DNA of 39,932 nucleotides. Source: an uncultured Oscillospiraceae bacterium. GTDB lineage: Bacteria > Bacillota > Clostridia > Oscillospirales > Oscillospiraceae. The stretch covers positions 1-39,932 of the forward strand of contig CAJUSG010000017.1 in NCBI GenBank assembly GCA_910589085.1, given 5' to 3'. The notes beneath the pieces are model-generated. The model was given only the letters and a program-made list of their open reading frames with translations, was not told where the DNA came from and did not search any database. Each line of letters starts with the position of its first letter. The stretch's first letter is position 1. Positions 1 to 8,103 of this stretch are shown one piece after another. The position numbers were made by a program, and so were the translations under genes.

Positions 1-2
1 CC

Positions 3-308
3 ACAGACGGCGGGGCCGAACCGTACCGGCACGGCGAGGACACCCACAGCATCGCATCCATCCAGATCGACCCGGAGCTGCTGAAGCAGGCGGAGAAACT
101 GGATGTTGCCAGAGAACACCACTTCATTCTTCTCAGCGAGGAAGAATTGGAGGAATATATCAACAGCGGAACGAATACCACCCCGCCGCCGCGCCCGTCC
201 AGCACGCGAAAGTATATTTGCCCCTGCTGTGGAAATTCCGTCCGGGCAACGAAAACGGTCAATATTGCCTGTTTGGACTGTGACACGCAAATGGAACTTG
301 TAAAGTGA
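3..308 (+). CDS. 3' end of a zinc-ribbon protein (SprT-like?), partial
   Basis: The reading frame is open from the left edge to the TGA at 306-308, so only the last 101 codons are present. The C-terminus carries a four-cysteine zinc ribbon of the form CPCC...CLDC, preceded by a proline-rich linker and an acidic helix. SprT-like metallopeptidase-related proteins of Firmicute conjugative elements have tails like this, but the catalytic HExxH part would be outside the window, so the family is a guess. It is followed at once by a hairpin terminator and faces the integrase tail to tail. The open frame, the Cys4 pattern and the terminator support a real gene. Confidence 0.6.
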   Translation, partial: TDGGAEPYRHGEDTHSIASIQIDPELLKQAEKLDVAREHHFILLSEEELEEYINSGTNTTPPPRPSSTRKYICPCCGNSVRATKTVNIACLDCDTQMELVK

Positions 309-315
309 ACTTCAA

Positions 316-344
316 AAATGGGCGGGAATAATCCCCGCCCATTT
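316..344. terminator. Bidirectional intrinsic terminator
   Basis: An 11-bp perfect stem (316-326 with 334-344, AAATGGGCGGG arms) and a 7-nt loop lie between the convergent zinc-ribbon gene and integrase. A/T-rich flanks on both sides suit termination in both directions. Confidence 0.75.
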
Positions 345-351
345 GTATATA

Positions 352-1316
352 TTACCGCCCCATTTTGATTTTACTGCCCTCCGCACCTTTTATCTGTGTC
401 AGTGGGGAATAATTATCAAAATCCCGCGTAATGTCTGCGTCAAATATCGCGCAGTAGTGTTTTGTCATGTCAAGGGTGGAGTGGCCTAAAAGCCGTTGGA
501 GGGTGAACGCATTCCCGCCGCAGTCCACCAGATACTTTTTTGCGAATGTGTGACGAAACAGGTGAATACTTGTCTTTTCCACGCCCCGCCGCCTGTTATA
601 GCTGGCAATACTGCACCGCAGGCCGTTCTCCGTCAACTGTGAGCCGTTTTCATTGGGAAACAGGTAATCATCCCCATCACCGTCGCGCACCCGCATATAC
701 TCCCGCAGAACGCCGCAGAGGGCTTCACAGAGGGGGATAACCTGTGCCCGCTTATTTTTGGTATGCCGCAGATAAATCACTTTGTTGTCCATATCCACAT
801 CTTTGATTTGAATATTGCGGATGGTGGCGGCGCGGCAACCGTTATTGAGTAAGAGATTGATAATCGCCCAATTCCGATATTCGGGAAAGTCGCATTTCTT
901 CGTGTCTGGCTTCTTTAACAGCTTTTTCAGTTCTTCGTCCGAATAGGTTTCTTTTATCGTTTCCTCCGCCTTGTAGAGTGGGATATTGAGCCGGGTAATC
1001 CCCGCTTCGTTGCACCACGACAAAAAGGATTTGAGCGTCCGAGTATAGCTTTTGATGGAGTTAGCCGCGAGGCCCGCGTCCCTCATGCTGGCAATCCGAG
1101 GCCCGCGTCCCTCATGCTGGCAATCATGGCCTCCAAATCTGCCTTGTTCAGCCCGTCAATAGGGATAGTGGGGGACAGGTGCTTGCTGATAGCGGAAAAG
1201 TGCTGTCCGTAGGGGGCAAGGGTCTTTTCACTGACCCCCGCCGCTTTCTTTCCAGTGAGGAAGTCCGCGAATGTGTCCGCAACCGTGACGCTGTGTTTCA
1301 TCTTGATTTTAGCCAT
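352..1316 (-). pseudogene. Tyrosine site-specific integrase, split by a frameshift
   Basis: Two overlapping reading frames together make one phage-type integrase of about 310 residues. The N-terminal part (1316 down to 1083, 77 aa) holds the start of the SAM-like DNA-binding domain. The C-terminal part (1086 down to 352, 244 aa) holds the rest of that domain and the catalytic domain, with NNGCRAATI around the first catalytic Arg, HLFRHTFA (HxxR), LLGHSTLDMT and the nucleophile region KHYCA. The break is an exact 29-bp tandem duplication (1068-1096, 1097-1125); removing one copy restores one frame reading MIASMRDAGLAANSIKSYT. The second frame has its own ATG overlapping the first frame's stop (ATGA), so translational coupling could still make a two-part protein. 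The nearby tRNA gene is the likely integration target. Confidence 0.85.
1068..1125. repeat. Exact 29-bp tandem duplication inside the integrase
   Basis: Copies at 1068-1096 and 1097-1125 are identical base for base. 29 is not a multiple of three, so the second copy shifts the frame. Slippage or recombination between the copies could restore the gene. Confidence 0.95.
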
Positions 1317-1401
1317 TTTTCAACACTCCTGATTTGTCAAATTTTTCTGAAAAATCAAGCGTGCTGTGCGGCTAATCAAGAGTGTGGAAAAAGCAAACAG
1401 A

Positions 1402-1440
1402 AAACCCGCAAACCATTGTCTTACAACGGTTTGCGGGTTT
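1402..1440 (-). terminator. Terminator after tRNA-Pro
   Basis: A perfect 13-bp stem (1402-1414 with 1428-1440, arms AAACCCGCAAACC) begins two bases past the tRNA CCA end. On the minus strand it is followed by a T-rich stretch. It is the expected intrinsic terminator of the tRNA transcript, and it lies at or near the presumed element boundary. Confidence 0.8.
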
Positions 1441-1442
1441 AG

Positions 1443-1518
1443 TGGTCCGAGTGGGGAGACTCGAACTCCCGGCATCTTGCTCCCAAAGCAAGCGCGCTAC
1501 CAACTGCGCTACACCCGG
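1443..1518 (-). tRNA. tRNA-Pro (anticodon TGG)
   Basis: The minus strand folds as a 76-nt tRNA with CCA encoded. The acceptor stem is CCGGGTG with CACTCGG (one G-T pair), the anticodon loop is CTTTGGGAG around TGG, and the T arm is GGGAG-TTCGAGT-CTCCC. The D arm contains AGTTGGTAGCGC. The TGG anticodon assigns it to proline. It appears to be the integration target of the element to its left. Confidence 0.95.
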
Positions 1519-1550
1519 ATATTTGGACCCGATGCAAAATCTTCTCCTGT

Positions 1551-1602
1551 AGTATAATATATTTTAAAAACGATTGCAAGTATTCTATGAAATATGATAA
1601 GA
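1551..1602. promoter_or_regulatory. Divergent promoters sharing one palindromic -35 hexamer
   Basis: TTGCAA at 1574-1579 is its own reverse complement. Leftwards it is followed, after 17 bp, by TATACT (1556-1551), a good tRNA promoter. Rightwards an 18-bp spacer leads to TAAGAT (1598-1603), a weaker promoter for trmB. The leftward promoter is well supported; the rightward one is tentative. Confidence 0.55.
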
Positions 1603-1636
1603 TATTTTTGCAATTAAGCAGAGAGGTGACGCGGCA

Positions 1637-2359
1637 ATGAGAATGAGAAAAAAGCCCAATTTATCCTTACGGATGGAACGATGTGAGGAGTTGCTTATCC
1701 GGGATCCAGCGGCAATGCGGGGACGTTGGCGTGAACTCCGGCCTGCCGCCCGGGAGGTCAGGTTGGAGATTGGCTGCGGCAAGGGGCGTTTTTCCGCGGA
1801 GACGGCAGAGAAAAATCCCGACATACTGTACATCGCCTTGGAGCGGGTGCCGGACGCCATGATTGTGGCAATGGAGCGCTGTCAGGCCAGAAATCTGACC
1901 AATATCTTTTTTATTGACGGAGATGCCGCACTTTTGCGGGACTATTTCGCGCCGGAGGAAATTGATCTGCTCTACATCAATTTCTGCGACCCCTGGCCTG
2001 GAGTAAAGCACGCCCGGCGTCGGCTGACACATGAGCAGTTTCTGATCCTCTACCGGGGAATTTTGCGGGAGGGCGGACAGATTCACTTCAAGAGCGACAA
2101 CCATGACCTGTTTGAATGGTCCCTGTTCCAGTTTCCCAAGGCGGGGTTTGCCCTGTCTGAGGTGACCAGGGACCTTCATGGTGGGGGAATCTGCGGCGTA
2201 ATGACCGACTACGAGGAAAAATTTCACCTGATGGGAACTCCCATTAACCGCTGTGTGGGTACAAAGCTGCCCATGCATCCGGAGCCGGAATTCAAGCCTA
2301 TCGCGGGACCCACCAGCCGGCCGGCGGAGCGTGACCCGGCGGAAACACCCCAGTCTTAG
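1637..2359 (+). CDS. trmB: tRNA (guanine-N7-)-methyltransferase
   Basis: TrmB uses S-adenosylmethionine to make m7G46 in the variable loop of many tRNAs, in the cytoplasm. The 240-residue protein has the family marks: the SAM-binding motif EIGCGKG near residue 44, DPWPGVKHARRRL (usually DPWPKKRHxKRR) in the middle, FKSDN, and TDYEEKF near the C-terminus. Length matches the family, with a proline-rich tail of about 20 residues. The ATG follows a GAGAGGTGA site. The gene stands alone, divergent from tRNA-Pro and convergent with the aminotransferase. The Lys-Lys to Gly-Val change after DPWP is a small departure from consensus. Confidence 0.93.
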   Translation: MRMRKKPNLSLRMERCEELLIRDPAAMRGRWRELRPAAREVRLEIGCGKGRFSAETAEKNPDILYIALERVPDAMIVAMERCQARNLTNIFFIDGDAALLRDYFAPEEIDLLYINFCDPWPGVKHARRRLTHEQFLILYRGILREGGQIHFKSDNHDLFEWSLFQFPKAGFALSEVTRDLHGGGICGVMTDYEEKFHLMGTPINRCVGTKLPMHPEPEFKPIAGPTSRPAERDPAETPQS

Positions 2360-2377
2360 AGCGGCATCCAAAATAAG

Positions 2378-2406
2378 GGCGGCCTGTCTATGTCAGACAG
2401 GCCGCC
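2378..2406. terminator. Bidirectional terminator between trmB and the aminotransferase
   Basis: An 11-bp GC-rich stem GGCGGCCTGTC (2378-2388) pairs with 2396-2406, with a 7-nt loop. It lies between two convergent genes. Only TT follows on the plus strand, so it is a strong hairpin with a short tract. Confidence 0.65.
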
Positions 2407-2420
2407 TTGCCGCGGAGACT

Positions 2421-3683
2421 TCAGATTTCGCACTCGTTTCCCTGGCGCTCCAGGGTGGCGAGCTTGAGGCAGGTGCAGAAGACCTTGGCGGCCATCTCCA
2501 CGTCCTTGAGGGCGGGGAAGGAGGGGGCGATGCGGATGTGGCTGTCGTCGGGGTCATTGCCGTAGGGGTAGGCGGCGCCGGCGCCGGTCATCACCAGGCC
2601 GGCCTCCTTGCACAGAGCCACCGTCCGCTTGGCGCAGCCGGGCTGGGTGTACAGGCTGATGAAGTAGCCCCCGTTGGGGTTGGTCCACCGGGCGATGCCC
2701 AGGGGCTTGATCTCCTCCTCCAGCGCGTGCAGGAAGGCGTCGAACCGGGGACGGAGCACATCGCCGTGTTTCTTCATCAGCTCCAGGGTGTGGGCCTTGT
2801 CCTTCAGGAACCGCACCAGGCGCAGCTGATTCAGCTTGTCGCAGCTGATCATCTGGGCATCCATCAGCTTGCTCATGTGCTGGATGTTGGCCACGCTGGC
2901 CGCCATCACCGCCATGCCTGAGCCGGGCAGAGTGATTTTGGAGGTGGAGGCGAACTCAAAGACCAGGTCGGGATTGCCCGCCTGGGCGCACAGCTTCAGG
3001 ATGTCGGGGAAGGGGACATAGTCCCCGCGGATCTCGTGGACGCAGTAGGCGTTGTCCCAGATGACCGCGAAGTCGGGGGCGGCGGGCTTCAGAGCGGCGA
3101 TGCGGCGGATGACCTCGTCGGAGTAGATGAAGCCGTCGGGGTTGGAGTACTTGGGCACGCACCAGATGCCCTTCACCTGGGGGTCGGCGGCCAGCCGCTC
3201 CACCTGGTCCATGTCTGGGCCGCCCTCGCCGCACTTCACGGCGATCAGCTCAATCCCGAAGGACTCGGTGACCCGAAAGTGCCGGTCGTAGCCGGGGACG
3301 GGGCACAGGAATTTCACCTTCTCCTCCTGGGACCAGGGCCTCTCGCTGTGGAGCAGGCCGTTGGACCAGGCCTTGGCGATGAGGTCATACATCATGTTCA
3401 GGCTGGAGTTTCCGCCCACGAAGCACTGCTCCGGGGTGATGTCCAGCAGCTCGGCCCAGTAGCGCCGGGCGCAGGGCATTCCCGCCAGCTCGCCGTAGTT
3501 CCGGGCGTCCACCCCGTCGGCCACGCAGTCGTCAAAGTCCAGAACGTTCAGCAGACCCCGGGACAGCTCCAGCTGCTCCAGGCTGGGCTTGCCCCGCGCC
3601 ATGTTCAGAGACAGCCCCTGCCCCTTCCACTGTTCAAACTCCTCTTTGACGCTCTCGTACACATAATTGCCCATTTTGGTCAT
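2421..3683 (-). CDS. PLP-dependent aspartate-type aminotransferase, type Ic
   Basis: This 420-residue protein belongs to the fold type I aminotransferases, in the aspartate aminotransferase type Ic group. It opens with the group's ARGKPSLEQLELS signature near residue 30. VGGNSSLNMMYD binds the PLP phosphate, WCVPKYSNPDG and VIWDNAYCVHE hold the ring-contacting Asn and Asp, and STSKITLPGSG carries the Schiff-base lysine (Lys249 from the first ATG). HIRIAPSFP near the end holds the substrate-carboxylate Arg. A second ATG three codons in (3674) is better spaced from GAGAGGAGA and may be the true start. It lies 60 bp after the CocE-like hydrolase gene, likely in the same transcript. The amino donor is not shown by sequence. 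Confidence 0.88.
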   Translation of the reverse strand: MTKMGNYVYESVKEEFEQWKGQGLSLNMARGKPSLEQLELSRGLLNVLDFDDCVADGVDARNYGELAGMPCARRYWAELLDITPEQCFVGGNSSLNMMYDLIAKAWSNGLLHSERPWSQEEKVKFLCPVPGYDRHFRVTESFGIELIAVKCGEGGPDMDQVERLAADPQVKGIWCVPKYSNPDGFIYSDEVIRRIAALKPAAPDFAVIWDNAYCVHEIRGDYVPFPDILKLCAQAGNPDLVFEFASTSKITLPGSGMAVMAASVANIQHMSKLMDAQMISCDKLNQLRLVRFLKDKAHTLELMKKHGDVLRPRFDAFLHALEEEIKPLGIARWTNPNGGYFISLYTQPGCAKRTVALCKEAGLVMTGAGAAYPYGNDPDDSHIRIAPSFPALKDVEMAAKVFCTCLKLATLERQGNECEI

Positions 3684-3743
3684 TCTCCTCTCATTTTTCA
3701 GGCGCCAGTGGGGCGCACCTGCTCCTAAAGGGGGGACGGCTTC

Positions 3744-5564
3744 TCAGTCCTCCACCTCGATCTCGTCGGTGTCGGAGAAGGGCTGGACCCAGTTCTCCGC
3801 CGGGGTGTAGGGCACCAGAGGCAGCAGAACATAGGAGAGGTGGTTGTTATCCCGATAGATCTTGTAGCCGGTGGTGGTGCTGGAGGGGATGACATTCATG
3901 TTGCCCACCTTGCCGGTCCAGGCCTCGGTGTGGCACTCGTTGGGGCACTGGCTGGTGATCTCCAGCTCCAGCCAGTGGCCGGCGGGGATGACAATGCTGG
4001 TGGGGTTGATCTCGATGACATACTCCCTGATCTCGCCGGGGGTTACCGGGACGGAGACCGTGTTATCGTGGACGGGCCGGCCGATCTGGCTCTTCTCCTC
4101 GTCCAGGGGGTGGGAGGCCCGGAGGGCGCCATAGCGGATGAGGGGCATCCGGGTGCCGTCGGGCAGTACGTCGCACAGCTTTACCAAAAAGTTGGCGTCC
4201 TCGGCGTCGATGGAGGCCCACAGGTGCAGCTCGATGGGGCCGCTGATCTCCTTGGCCTGGGGGAAGCGGGAGGTCTTGTAGACCAGCTTATTGACCTCGG
4301 TGGACACAGAGGGGGGCAGGTGGGTGAAACCGTCGGGGGGCAGGTCGCTGTCGGGCTCCCGGTCCCAGCGCAGCCGGCCGAAGGAGCGCAGATACAGCTT
4401 TTTCCACTCGGTGCGGGCCAGAGGCCACTCATTCTCGTAGCGCACGCCGCTGTTGAGAACGGTGAACTTGTACAGCGGCTCGTCCATGATGCCGGTGTCC
4501 ACACCCTTCAGCCAGTGGTCGTACCAGCGCAGGCACTCCTCATTCAGCGCCCGGTAGGGCAGCTCCAGTCCGTCGTAGCCCTCCAGGACGCCCAGCCGCT
4601 TGGGCACATTGAGCCGTTCGTCGTTCATGGCGGTAAAGATGGGGGCGCTCCAGCGTCCCAGGGGGGACCAGGCGCAGTGGAGATAGACGGGCACCTTTAC
4701 CTGATCGTAGATCTGGTTGGCGGAGCGCTGCTGCCAGTACTCCCCGTCCAGGGGGTGGAGCAGGTAGTCCAGATAGAAGGTGTGGTACTTGGGGGGCCAG
4801 GTGGTGAGAATCTTGGTGAAGTAGCTGTTTACCGCCATGTCCGGGTCCTTCAGACGCTCGGCCATCATCTCCTTGACCTTCTCCTCGCCATACATCTTGA
4901 TGGACCAGGGCACCGGGTTGTTGGCGGGGCTCAGCTCCCAGTAGATGCTCATGTAGGTGGAGGGCACGCCGCCGTAGTAGCCGTGCTGATAGTAGTCGTC
5001 CACAAAGGAGCAGGGCATAATGCATTTCAGATGGGGAGGCTGGGAGGCGGCGCCCAAAATCTGGCAGATGCCAAAGTAGGAGTAGCCCACCATGCCCACA
5101 TTTTCATCGCACCAGTCCTGTCCGGCGGCCCACTCGATGACGTCGTAAATGTCCCGCATCTCCACGGGGTTGTACACGCCGTACCACTCGCCCTCGCTCT
5201 TGCCGATGCCCCGGGGATCGGGGATGATGTAGGCGTAGCCACGCTTGACAAAGTAGTCGATGTCGCCGGCCTCCAGAGAGTGGTCGAAGAGGAGGGACTC
5301 GGGGGGGATGGCGCCCCGCTTGATGTTCTGCATCTCCTTGCTGTAGGCCGACCAGCTCACCAGGGCGGGCACCTTGCCCGCCCCCTTGGGCAGGTAGACG
5401 TCCACGCACAGGCGCACACCGTCCCGCAGGGTGAGCCACACGTCCTCATGGCGCTCCACCTCGTAGACGGGGCGGGAGAGCTTATCAAGATTCTTTACAT
5501 AGCGTTTATCCCAGTAGTTGGGCAGGGTGTCGATGCCCAGCACGTCGGTAATTCGTTTTTTCAT
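3744..5564 (-). CDS. CocE/NonD-like alpha/beta hydrolase (peptidase S15 fold), copy 1
   Basis: This 606-residue cytoplasmic protein has the two-domain S15/CocE layout: an alpha/beta hydrolase core with PDPRGIGKSEG (oxyanion region) and the nucleophile elbow VGYSYFG (Ser162), then a C-terminal jelly roll (about 410-600) with GPIELHLWASID and GHWLELEITSQCPN. RWYDHWLKGVDTGI is a family signature. The usual catalytic Asp in GWYD is not present (AWSP here), and the usual GPWxH histidine region reads EGYDGLELPYR. CocE relatives cleave esters or amides; the substrate here is unknown. The start has AGGAGG six bases upstream. It heads an operon with the aminotransferase and is a close paralogue of the gene at 9119. 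Confidence 0.85.
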   Translation of the reverse strand: MKKRITDVLGIDTLPNYWDKRYVKNLDKLSRPVYEVERHEDVWLTLRDGVRLCVDVYLPKGAGKVPALVSWSAYSKEMQNIKRGAIPPESLLFDHSLEAGDIDYFVKRGYAYIIPDPRGIGKSEGEWYGVYNPVEMRDIYDVIEWAAGQDWCDENVGMVGYSYFGICQILGAASQPPHLKCIMPCSFVDDYYQHGYYGGVPSTYMSIYWELSPANNPVPWSIKMYGEEKVKEMMAERLKDPDMAVNSYFTKILTTWPPKYHTFYLDYLLHPLDGEYWQQRSANQIYDQVKVPVYLHCAWSPLGRWSAPIFTAMNDERLNVPKRLGVLEGYDGLELPYRALNEECLRWYDHWLKGVDTGIMDEPLYKFTVLNSGVRYENEWPLARTEWKKLYLRSFGRLRWDREPDSDLPPDGFTHLPPSVSTEVNKLVYKTSRFPQAKEISGPIELHLWASIDAEDANFLVKLCDVLPDGTRMPLIRYGALRASHPLDEEKSQIGRPVHDNTVSVPVTPGEIREYVIEINPTSIVIPAGHWLELEITSQCPNECHTEAWTGKVGNMNVIPSSTTTGYKIYRDNNHLSYVLLPLVPYTPAENWVQPFSDTDEIEVED

Positions 5565-5646
5565 AGCTGCCTCCTGTCATAATCAAAAGATTTCAGTTTG
5601 TGGGAAAGACCATATGGCGGGGGTGTGCCCCCTCTTTCTGTGTATA

Positions 5647-5689
5647 ATCCTAACACGGTTTCCCGAGCCGTGTTGTCATCTGTACAACA
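5647..5689 (-). promoter_or_regulatory. Promoter with Crp-type site A (hydrolase-aminotransferase operon)
   Basis: TGTCATCTGTACAACA (5674-5689) lies within the palindrome GTTGT-N7-ACAAC (5672-5688). On the minus strand TAGGAT (5652-5647) serves as -10, giving a start near 5640. The site is then centred at about -41.5, the class II position for Crp/Fnr activators. There is no good -35, as expected for an activated promoter. A second inverted repeat (AACACGG 5652-5658 with CCGTGTT 5668-5674) overlaps it. The match is weaker than sites B and C. Confidence 0.5.
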
Positions 5690-5708
5690 TTTACAAAATA
5701 ATTTCTTT

Positions 5709-5739
5709 CTTTTTCTGTCCCCTGGGGTGACAGAAAAAG
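5709..5739. terminator. Terminator-like hairpin
   Basis: CTTTTTCTGTC (5709-5719) pairs with GACAGAAAAAG (5729-5739), with an inner CCC-TG-GGG extension and one bulged T. It lies between the end of the 136-residue gene and the hydrolase promoter, so it probably ends transcription coming from upstream. Confidence 0.5.
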
Positions 5740-5773
5740 CGTGGGGTTGGAAAAACGGCCGCCGCAGGGCTCT

Positions 5774-5799
5774 GCCCGAAGGCTCGGCCCGAAGGCTCG
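5774..5799. repeat. Two tandem 13-bp repeats in a GC-rich hairpin region
   Basis: GCCCGAAGGCTCG occurs twice back to back (5774-5786, 5787-5799), within a segment flanked by GCCGCCGC and GCGGCGGC. It follows the stop of the 136-residue gene and may be part of its terminator. No coding role is seen. Confidence 0.6.
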
Positions 5800-5818
5800 G
5801 CCCCGCGGCGGCGGGCGT

Positions 5819-6229
5819 TTATGAAGCGTTGATGTAGGTCGGTATATCACTGAATTTGGAAAAGCGCAGAATACCGTCCTGACTCAGCCAGTACACACAT
5901 TCACCGGCCCAGATCAGTTGTGTATTGCTAGCTGTGCTGCTGTCGGGGTGCAGTGTGTAGCAGTTTTGCTGACCCATCTCCTCGTAACGCCCCTCCTCCA
6001 GCGTTTCACTCTGCCGATACAGGCAGTAGGTTCCGGACTGCTCCAGGGTCAGATAGCATCCATCCACCGCAGCGGGGGAGGTGACATTTACTGTGGAGTA
6101 AGTTCCAATAGGACTATCTGCCAATGAGGCGGTCTTTTCCCGCGTCAGCAACAGGGCATTGAGCCCAAGGGAGAGGACAAGCCCCAGTCCCAGCAACAGC
6201 GTAGGGAGACGGACCTTTCTCGTGTTCAT
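5819..6229 (-). CDS. Small membrane-anchored or secreted protein, unknown function
   Basis: The 136-residue protein begins with a basic stretch (MNTRKVR) and a hydrophobic helix at about residues 8-29 that would act as an anchor or uncleaved signal. The rest, about 100 residues, is polar and Tyr/Cys-containing, with segments such as YCLYRQSETLEEGRYEEM and CVYWLSQDGILRFSKF that look like short beta strands of an extracellular domain. No lipobox is present. I do not recognise a family. It lies downstream of the APC permease on the same strand, 64 bp away, and could be cotranscribed with it. Confidence 0.65.
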   Translation of the reverse strand: MNTRKVRLPTLLLGLGLVLSLGLNALLLTREKTASLADSPIGTYSTVNVTSPAAVDGCYLTLEQSGTYCLYRQSETLEEGRYEEMGQQNCYTLHPDSSTASNTQLIWAGECVYWLSQDGILRFSKFSDIPTYINAS

Positions 6230-6292
6230 GGATTCACCCTGCTTTGACTCAAAATTTTATGGTTTGATGGTTAAGGACTAAGGTGTTGGGGT

Positions 6293-7696
6293 TTACTTGA
6301 CAATCTTGTCACCCAGGGCAGCCTTGGCGTCTTTTTCCCGCTCCTCCCAGGGCTGGTAGGTGGATTTCATCTTGTCGAAAAGGTTGACCCCCTCGGTCTT
6401 TTTGATGTAGCCCACGCGCCAGACCGTGAAGATAATGGCGGCGGCGTAGTAGGCGACCATGGAGATCCAGTTGTGGGGCGCCATCTGGAACAGCACATAG
6501 TAGCCCAGAGAGACGCAGACAAAGATGGCCGCCAGGGTCAGGACGCAGTTGAGCCAGTGGGGAGTTTTGATAAAGGAATTTTTGTAGCAGTTGGGATAGT
6601 GCTTCTGGATGGTGAAGACGCCCAGGAACATGACCGGGGCCAGCAGCAGGCCGGGAATGGTGGTGATCTTCACCACGTCCTCCAGATTGAAGCCGCTGGC
6701 GATGAAGGCGCAGGCCATGATGCAGATCAGCCACAGGGATACCACAGGGGCGTTGTATTTGTTGGTTTTGCACACGGCGTAGGGAAACAGGCCGTCCCGG
6801 GCGGCGGAGAAGTTTATCCGGGAGAACATGAGCATGGCGGAGTTGATGCTGGTGACTACAGCCAGCAGCGCGCCGCCGGTGATGAAGAAGATCAGCATGG
6901 CGGGGGAGAGGAACTTGTCTGCCACGTCGGCCAGGGTGTTGATCTGGAAGAACAGGGGCATGGGCATCACGCCGACGCAGATGTAGGCCATGACGGCGTA
7001 CAGCACGGCGGTGATGATGGTGGACACGGCAAAGGCGATGGGAATGTTCCGGCCGGGGTCCTCCACGTCCTCAGCGGCGTAGATCAGCACGTTGGCGCCG
7101 ATGAGACTGCCGTGCATAACGCCCATGGCCGCCCACAGGGAGCTGAGCTGAACGGTAGTGGAGATCACTTCGCCGAAGCTGACCTGGGTTGCGCCCAGAC
7201 CGCCGAAGATAAAGACACCGAGGGCCACCAGCAGCACAGCCACCGAGATATTCTGCACAATGGAGGAGGCCCGCACGCCAAAGCAGGAGATGACGGTGAA
7301 CAGGACACATACGGCGACGCCCACCACCTGGGACGGAATCTGGGGGAACAGCATGGCAAAATAGGAGGTGAAGGTCAGCGCCATGGTGGCGATCTTCATC
7401 ACCCCTACCATCAGCTGATTGAAGGCGTCCAGAGCGCCCAGCACGGGGTGGACCAGTCGGGTGAGGTACATATAGGAGGCGCCGTTGGCGGGCAGGGCGG
7501 CCATCATAATCAGCTCGGGAATGGTGCGCAGAACGACCACAAGAGCCGCTAAAATGAAGCCAAGCACAACGCCGTTGCCGCCGACAATCTTGATGGCCAC
7601 CGGTGTGGTGGCGAAGATGCTGGCGCCGATGATGCTGCCGATTGCCATAATAATGCAGGAGAACAGTCCTAATTTTTGTCGTGTATTGCCACTCAT
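6293..7696 (-). CDS. APC-superfamily amino acid permease
   Basis: This integral membrane protein of 467 residues, counted from the ATG at 7696, has about 12 hydrophobic helices. The APC signature in helix 1 reads IGSIIGASIF, where Gly-rich unwinding forms the substrate site. YAAEDVEDPGRNIPIA matches the conserved loop after helix 6. The chosen start has AAAGGCGG about ten bases upstream; an upstream in-frame ATG at 7771 would add 25 polar residues and lies at the -10 of the predicted promoter, so it is unlikely. APC permeases import or exchange amino acids or amines; specificity cannot be read. It is divergent from the Crp/Fnr regulator and has site B upstream. Confidence 0.88.
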   Translation of the reverse strand: MSGNTRQKLGLFSCIIMAIGSIIGASIFATTPVAIKIVGGNGVVLGFILAALVVVLRTIPELIMMAALPANGASYMYLTRLVHPVLGALDAFNQLMVGVMKIATMALTFTSYFAMLFPQIPSQVVGVAVCVLFTVISCFGVRASSIVQNISVAVLLVALGVFIFGGLGATQVSFGEVISTTVQLSSLWAAMGVMHGSLIGANVLIYAAEDVEDPGRNIPIAFAVSTIITAVLYAVMAYICVGVMPMPLFFQINTLADVADKFLSPAMLIFFITGGALLAVVTSINSAMLMFSRINFSAARDGLFPYAVCKTNKYNAPVVSLWLICIMACAFIASGFNLEDVVKITTIPGLLLAPVMFLGVFTIQKHYPNCYKNSFIKTPHWLNCVLTLAAIFVCVSLGYYVLFQMAPHNWISMVAYYAAAIIFTVWRVGYIKKTEGVNLFDKMKSTYQPWEEREKDAKAALGDKIVK

Positions 7697-7769
7697 AGAA
7701 TACTCGCCGCCTTTCTGTTGTTGGTTTGACATGGCCGTGTCACCCGTAGAGCACGGGGTTCTCGGGTTC

Positions 7770-7812
7770 AATATACCATTGGACTGCGGCCCGGATTGTC
7801 ATTTGGCTGACA
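7770..7812 (-). promoter_or_regulatory. Promoter with Crp-type site B (APC permease)
   Basis: TGTCATTTGGCTGACA (7797-7812) is an exact TGTCA-N6-TGACA inverted repeat. On the minus strand the extended -10 TGGTATATT ends at 7770, giving a start near 7763. The site centre (7804.5) is then at -41.5. This is the class II Crp/Fnr activator layout. The regulator gene begins 290 bp away. Confidence 0.65.
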
Positions 7813-8022
7813 GAAAAGCAAAATACTTGTGCGTTTTGCACTTGATAAACGGGGATAGACATGGTATTTTTATTATTTTGCACAATTTTATACGAAAAGA
7901 ACAAAATAGTCAAGGAATGCCGGGAAAAATGGAGGGAAGCCGGCGCAAAAGTGAGAATATTTCTCCAAGCGCCGGCGGATTTTGATTTTTCGTCATTTAG
8001 AGGTATGGGGACAAAATATCAG

Positions 8023-8052
8023 TTGCTTTTTTTATTCAATCTGTGGTAAACT
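8023..8052 (+). promoter_or_regulatory. Promoter of the Crp/Fnr regulator
   Basis: TTGCTT (8023-8028), an 18-bp spacer and TAAACT (8047-8052) precede the regulator start by about 50 bp. I see no TGTCA-N6-TGACA site beside it, so autoregulation through that motif is not indicated. The rest of 7813-8022 is A/T-rich without a gene. Confidence 0.55.
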
Positions 8053-8103
8053 GAATACAACTTTGACAGAATCCACAGCGAGCGAGAAAGAGAGGGCCGT
8101 TTC

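Larger units (their letters stand above)
1..1442. mobile_element. One end of an integrative element next to tRNA-Pro
   Basis: This stretch holds the end of a zinc-ribbon protein of a type seen on conjugative elements and a convergent tyrosine integrase whose N-terminus faces the tRNA gene. An integrase beside a tRNA gene is the usual arrangement for an element integrated at a tRNA 3' end. The rest of the element would lie left of the window. No second copy of the tRNA 3' end is visible here, so the exact attachment site is inferred, and the element boundary at about 1400-1442 is approximate. Confidence 0.55.

Noticed and set aside
103..303. Plus-strand 66-codon frame at the left edge
   Set aside because: It overlaps the zinc-ribbon frame (3-308), which has the Cys4 motif and runs to the window edge; this frame shows only Arg/Pro-rich out-of-frame sequence.
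3840..5582. 580-codon plus-strand ORF opposite the first hydrolase
   Set aside because: It is antisense to a well-conserved hydrolase and rich in Gly, Val, His and Asp, the usual product of reading a GC-rich gene on the other strand.
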